38,122 bases of DNA from the NCBI GenBank assembly GCA_029975745.1, contig JARKOL010000109.1, positions 1 to 38,122 of the forward strand, in the 5' to 3' direction. Shown piece after piece: positions 38,002-38,122 of this stretch; position 1 is the stretch's first letter; each line of letters opens with the position of its first letter. Source of the DNA: Myxococcota bacterium (GTDB taxonomy: Bacteria; Myxococcota_A; UBA9042; DTJE01). A program made the position numbers and the translations under genes. The notes under the pieces are model-generated. The model saw nothing but the letters and a program-made list of their open reading frames with translations, was not told the origin of the DNA and searched no databases.

Positions 38002-38122
38002 TCATCCTTCCGCGCCCAAGCGGCGAGCGAGCAGCCACACGAGAGCGAGCCTGACCCACGCGAGCGAACTGATGGGGGACTGCTCGTAATCCTTGCTGAG
38101 GCGGCGGTAGCGTCCCAGCCAG
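38002..38122 (-). mobile_element. C-terminal end of an IS5-family-like transposase, running off the window
   Basis: The minus-strand frame from the right edge reads WLGRYRRLSKDYEQSPISSL then AWVRLALVWLLARRLGAEG and stops at TGA 38002-38004. WLGRYRRLSKDYE is the conserved C-terminal motif of IS5-family (IS427-type) DDE transposases. Only about 39 residues are in the window; most of the gene, and whether the element is intact, lie beyond the edge. The element's inner end probably falls within 37981-38001 (AGAGGGTGTAGTCGAATAAA), which has the look of a terminal inverted repeat but cannot be confirmed here. Confidence 0.75.

Overview
This is a GC-rich stretch (about two thirds G+C by eye) of a bacterial chromosome, most probably a myxobacterium-like deltaproteobacterium (Myxococcota). 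The evidence is the density of secreted lipoproteins with Asp/Pro/Gly-rich linkers, a protein with a MYXO-CTERM-type sorting tail, thrombospondin type 3 and MopE-type calcium/metal-binding repeats, CehA-type PHP lipoproteins and GC-skewed codon use. No tRNA or rRNA gene was recognised.

Layout. 1-4.8 kb: the 3' end of a formylglycine-generating-enzyme-like gene, purB translationally coupled to an unknown gene, then on the minus strand a phospholipid pair (pgpA and a CDP-alcohol phosphatidyltransferase) and the DNA polymerase III delta' gene holB. 5-10 kb: two secreted proteins on the plus strand, a 1285-residue repeat protein and a lipase with a MYXO-CTERM tail. 10.1-16.2 kb: a minus-strand run, leuS, a degenerate PHP-like protein, a glycosyltransferase-methyltransferase fusion, kal and kce; the last two are consecutive enzymes of lysine fermentation. 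16.3-20.8 kb: a second lipase-like lipoprotein and a penicillin-acylase-family Ntn hydrolase. 20.8-22.3 kb: a two-gene minus-strand operon of small lipoproteins. 22.6-28.4 kb: a porin and a giant PHP lipoprotein. 28.5-33.9 kb: an esterase lipoprotein and ligA (minus strand), then rsmH (plus strand).

From about 33.9 kb the character changes to an accessory region: less GC-rich, with more non-coding DNA. It holds a beta-rich lipoprotein, a complete integron integrase (intI), an S23/IVS-type four-helix-bundle gene with a 73-nt hairpin at its 5' side, a 105-bp tandem repeat, an attC-like site with a branched stem, two transposase remnants and the tail of a gene apparently interrupted by an insertion sequence.

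The strongest candidate for something undescribed is the DUF1573 lipoprotein at 20788-21933. Its reading frame is interrupted by a single in-frame TGA exactly where the family has the first cysteine of its Cys-Gly-Cys-Thr motif. The frame continues for another 287 codons, and a short GC stem-loop follows the TGA at about the distance of a bacterial SECIS. This suggests a selenoprotein with a Sec-Gly-Cys motif, although a point nonsense mutation cannot be excluded. Its operon partner is a duplicated four-cysteine lipoprotein, so the pair may form an envelope thiol/selenol system. The second candidate is the integron and its branched attC-like site downstream of intI.
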